From Taenia hydatigena (lineage: Eukaryota > Platyhelminthes > Cestoda > Cyclophyllidea > Taeniidae): a DNA stretch of 64,000 bases. Below the pieces are notes generated by a model. It was not told the DNA's origin. It searched no databases and saw only the letters and a program-made list of their open reading frames with translations. How positions within the stretch are numbered: position 1 is the stretch's first letter; each line of letters starts with the position of its first letter. A program made the position numbers and the translations under genes. The stretch covers positions 38,020-102,019 of the forward strand of contig JADWOT020001242.1 in the NCBI GenBank assembly GCA_036345935.2, written 5' to 3'. Positions 60,174-64,000 of this stretch are shown piece by piece.

Positions 60174-61230
60174 GCCATGCTGCGACGCACTAGTGGTTTG
60201 ATTTTAACCAATAAAGTGCAATTATAATCCAATAGTCTGATGACAAAATTTCTGAATTTTTAAAAGCAGTGGTCTTTTCAGCCAGTAGCAAGCTTGTCGG
60301 CAGTCTTGTAAGGCAATCTGTGCATATTCTCTAAGTATTCGATTGGTTTTTCTATACAAAGCAGTTCTCTGTTATGCAACTATGTACATTTCATAGCCAT
60401 CTTGTACTAATGCATTTCCATGATAGCATTTATTTTAACAGCTTCTTCAACTGAGAACTAATCGCATAACCCTTCGGTACGAGTAATATTGCGAGCCCAA
60501 TTTCCTTTTCGCAGGTTATCATAAGTCGAATGCCTGTTGTTTACGCTCAGCCGTATTTTTCTCATGTTGTGAATTCTTTGAAATGCCGAGATTCCACAAA
60601 AATTAGCACTCCTTGATGGTGGCAGCGTTTCCGCAATATAATAGAGTTCTTGCGGTTCTGTTCCCACAAGCACCAGCTTTCCCCTGCATTTCACGCATTG
60701 CGAAATGCGAATTGAATTGGCAACATACTGCTTCTTAGCCGGGTTTTGATACCAACCTTTTAGATCATTGCTGAAGTCTCTGGAATTCTGCCAACTTTTC
60801 TGCCGGAATTTGTATCTGTGAAGGAAAATAGCATGTGTGCATGCTTACATGCAATACATAATTGCAGGGCGCTTTACACGACATTTTTGTCTATTTGTAT
60901 GCTGCTGCGGCCTAACATTCTCTTGATCCAACGGCAAACTCCTAAACTTTTCATTGGAACCATTCGCATTTGATACGCTAGGTCCTCCAGCCAGCCTAGA
61001 AGATACGCTGCCTTCCATTGCGAACACAACGTCTTCCAGTCACAAGGTCTCCTCCACATTTTCTCGATCCTCGATTGAGAGTTCTCTGTCAAGGTTGACG
61101 TCAAACAGCTCGATAGGTTGAGATCCATTTGCATCAACATCGCTTTCCCTTCTCCATCACTATCAGCGAACAAATCGCGTTGAGAGGACGCCATATATGG
61201 TTTCGCAAGCTTTGTTTCAAGCATTTATAC
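60174..61230 (-). pseudogene. Tandemly duplicated coding unit, copy 1
   Basis: A two-segment, decayed gene-like unit. Segment 1 starts ATG at 61194 (MASSQRDLFADSDGE). After an apparent one-base frameshift it continues ESDVDANGSQPIELF and RELSIEDRENVEETL, a TGA, then about 55 more open codons. Segment 2, after a possible intron, is open from about 60800 to 60458 with a QCVKCRGKLVLVGTEPQELY stretch and later NNRHSTYDNLRKGNW. The acidic start vaguely recalls LEO1-type proteins (M..DLF.SD), but nothing further supports that and I do not assign it. Copy 2 lies immediately downstream, about 1,055 bases away. Confidence 0.45.
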
Positions 61231-61234
61231 TTTG

Positions 61235-62279
61235 AACTGAGGTACTTTATTGGCTATTTTTAAACCGACAACAAGCAAAAGTAATCAATTCATCTCACGA
61301 CTATGGCTTCCTTTGTTTTAGCAGCTTTCTATGCTGGTGACCTGCATCTGTACAGATTGATAAGCATAGTGCACTCATTGAAATGTTTGCTGTCTGGATA
61401 AGGAATAAATTGTTTGCTTTCCAAGCAAAAAAACATCTTAGTTAAACATTGTTTTTCACTGGCCAGCATGTCTACACGAAAAAGAGACGCTAGTAGCAAA
61501 AATGGCATTCTAAATCATTTTAAACATCAAAAAATGGAACTCTCGCACTAATTATTAAGCTTGAGCAAAAGAATGGCCCTCATTTTGTCTTCCATAATAG
61601 GTGTTTACGCCTTCGGTATGTTTCATTTCTTAATCTTGTTATTTTTGATCTTATTTTTGACGAGAAGTAGCAGAATCCAAGTAAATTGTGTTAGCACAGC
61701 ATAGATAAAAGACTTCATTTAGATTTAACGCGGTATATAGCACAATTTTGGCGTTAGCGGCTACTCTACTTTATGCTGAATATGAAGCACAGCCTTCATT
61801 TTCACCTATGTGATTAAATCGTAAAGTTAACTGGTATAGCACACAAAACTCACATTCCAGTTCACGCATCTTGCCAATCGCGTCCCCATTCCAGCTGTCA
61901 TGATTCGCGTATTTGCATGGACTGTACACAGATTGTCGTCCCTTATTTCTTCGCCACTGTAGCTGACGCAGACGTGCTCGCGAACGAAAAAAGTGGCATT
62001 AAGTTGCCTCCTGCTGGAACCTCAATAGGTAGCAACAACGGCATGACTATCATAATCTGCATATAAATACATGATGGCAAACTATCCTTCTTCGAAGTCC
62101 AGTGCATATTCACGTTTCATAGCAAAATCGCAATTGAAACAGGAGGAAAGGTGCTTATTGTTGCAAGTTTTCATAATGTTTGGTTTGTATTTCCTCTAAA
62201 AGAGCAAAAGATGGGCAGTAACAATACGATAAGCAAAAGGCCAACTGGAAAACCAATTACGAGGTCATAATAAATCGAC
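61235..62279. other. No supported feature
   Basis: AT-rich, no frame above 60 codons, and no third copy of the tandem unit found about 1,055 bases upstream of copy 1. Confidence 0.45.
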
Positions 62280-63120
62280 GTGCTTGCCTTCATTCTCGGG
62301 GGTACAATAGGAGGAGAGGCTGAATAGGTGGGGTCTAGGATGGGCTGGAGTGGTAAAAAGAGATAGGAGACATGAGTTTTGGCAGGGAAGAGGGCAAAAG
62401 CAAAAAAAATAAGATGCGACCATTTTAGTAAATTTCAGTACAGTTTAATCTAATTTCAGACTTACAATTGACATAATTTATGGCTAATGAATGCAGTAAG
62501 GGTGCAAGTATGTAATAGGCAATGGACATATACAATCAAAAACGGATGGAGCTCACCAAAGTGGCATCGATTAAGACTGATCCAGGAGGAGAAGGAGACA
62601 GGCGAAACGTGGATTTCGCTTTGAAGGATGTCGAGTTGAGAAAACAAAATAGGAGATGGAGGAGGAACCAGTTCTGGTCTCACTAAAAGCAATGAATGGG
62701 GGTAGATACATGAATGTGCATATGTAAATCTGTAATGGTTAGGCAGATGGACAAACAAGGTGTGGTGGGCGCTGTCGCGTATTGCGCAAGGCTCATTGTG
62801 ATGGAAGACCGTAATGCGCAGTGGGCGGAGAATAAGACGCTTACAGTAGTGGCGCTGGAGTGGAACTTGAGAGAGAATCAGACGACATGAGGGTTGCATC
62901 TCGTTCCTTAGTCCAGAGGTGCTCTTGGTGCCTAGGCGTTTACGATGAATACTTATACCTGAAAGACAAAATTAGGAGCATCATTGACATCTAAGTCTTC
63001 CTCGTGGATTCTGAGTGGCAAAAGAAGCATTACTAGAATGATGGAAGGCAAGGGATCAATGAGGTGTATAAAGTAGGATAGATAGTCGAGTTGGTCTGCC
63101 CAGCCATGCCTTACCCAACC
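62280..63120. other. Purine-rich tract with a long compositional frame
   Basis: G/A-rich on the + strand. The 145-codon - strand frame at 62899-62462 has the same Pro/Ser/Leu/His bias as the frames at 36 kb, with no motif, no convincing splice sites and no homologue I recognise. I treat it as non-coding. Confidence 0.4.
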
Positions 63121-63124
63121 TAGC

Positions 63125-64000
63125 CTCGTCCAGCTCAGCTTACTGCAGTATGACTACAGTGGTACGTACTGTACGTTTGCTACTCATTTCGCATCTGTAG
63201 CATGATTTATGAAGAGGCATGAAACGATCAAAGCACGAGTATGGTAAAGGGATCTGCGACTCACCCCTAAATGTAACTACGCAATTTGCAAACGTTGGTT
63301 GTCGGTGAGTGTTCCTGATTCTGTGCTTTCGAAAACGCTTGCTTCTAACCAGAGAGGAAAGTGGAGGTGGCTCGATCTCGCTTGCGCAAGCAAAGAAAAA
63401 TTGTTGTTCTACTACAGAGGATAAAGGAGTGGGATTGTGTGGACGAAAAGGAAAAACGGGCGCAGGCAAATAAGTTCCTTAAATCTTCCATCAAACCACT
63501 TATTTATACATCCGCTTATCGGCATTTGCGCAACTGCTGCAAACGTAGCCAATAGTTGTTGAAACATAAATAAGCATTAATCTGAAGCACATAAAGCTCT
63601 CTTAACGAGCCCAATCAAGATTGCTACCGTCTAAATCAACGTATGGCTGTGGCGTGAAAATAAGGAAAAAGGAAAATAAAACAAGTGGCTCAGTAAGAAA
63701 ATAGAGAGGGGAACGTCATGACTCACCCTTAATTTTTACAATTTCTGCCTTTAACCTAAACTTTGGCTCATTGGTTTTCTTTGGACGAGAAAGGGAGGAT
63801 CGGTGAAGAAATAAAAGGCAACATAGTACTAGGGCGAAACGTAGCGGAGGAGAGGCGTAAAAGACGAACTGGATAGTACGAATGATAATAGTCCAGAGAA
63901 TCGTGATCAGCAGCATTTCTAGCGCTAGTGTGCCAGAATTCTCTATCGTTGCATGCGTGGAATTGATCAGTGGCACGTGGTGCATGCAGTGTGTCGCATG
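63125..64000. other. No supported feature
   Basis: Overlapping frames at 63140-63555 on both strands and one at 63985-63716 (- strand) have no supporting signals. Confidence 0.4.

Noticed and set aside
60845..61224. Identification of the tandem unit as LEO1 or as an Argonaute-type protein
   Set aside because: Only a short acidic start or scattered residues match. No domain-defining motif was found in either copy.
62462..62899. 145-codon - strand frame
   Set aside because: It lies in a purine-rich tract, has biased residues, and has no motif or splice site; similar compositional frames occur at 36 kb.

Overview
This window looks like intergenic and intronic DNA from a metazoan nuclear genome, most likely a parasitic flatworm and probably a tapeworm. 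By eye it is about 60% A+T. No open frame exceeds about 190 codons, the short protein-like frames are bounded by GT...AG splice signals, and the window is dominated by old, diverged repeats. I saw no bacterial or phage gene organisation, no rRNA or tRNA gene and no CRISPR array. The tapeworm assignment rests on general composition and on one repeat-derived frame (at 10157 and 28380) that I associate from memory with diphyllobothriid tapeworm genomes. I could not verify it.

The main structure is a pair of roughly 8 kb arms in opposite orientation, left arm about 1.70-9.68 kb and right arm about 36.78-45.03 kb, separated by about 27 kb. They are collinear end to end (left plus right coordinates sum to about 46.73-46.89 kb throughout) and roughly 80-90% alike where compared. 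Each arm carries remains of the same spliced gene, on the + strand in the right arm and the - strand in the left arm. The second exon encodes a Gag/capsid-like domain. Both arms share some inactivating changes and have others of their own. The arms also contain several further conserved but broken frames. No reverse transcriptase, protease or integrase was recognised.

The other repeats form several families. Family S is about 165 bp, with at least eight full or partial copies, two of them nested in the right arm. Family M is about 450 bp, with one copy carrying an inverted partial duplicate. Family E is about 600 bp and matches the outer end of the left arm. Family F is a direct pair about 28 kb apart. 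There are two tandem satellite-like families with periods near 150-176 bp, at 23.5-24.8 kb and at 46.0/51.2 kb.

Candidate host exons are few and low in confidence. They are a phase-consistent three-exon + strand model at 31.63-33.89 kb, a two-exon 3' end on the - strand at 22.6-22.96 kb, membrane-protein-like exons on the - strand at 54.7-55.4 kb, and a tandemly duplicated, degenerate two-segment coding unit (period about 1,055 bp) on the - strand at 59.4-61.2 kb. The remaining stretches show no feature I can support.
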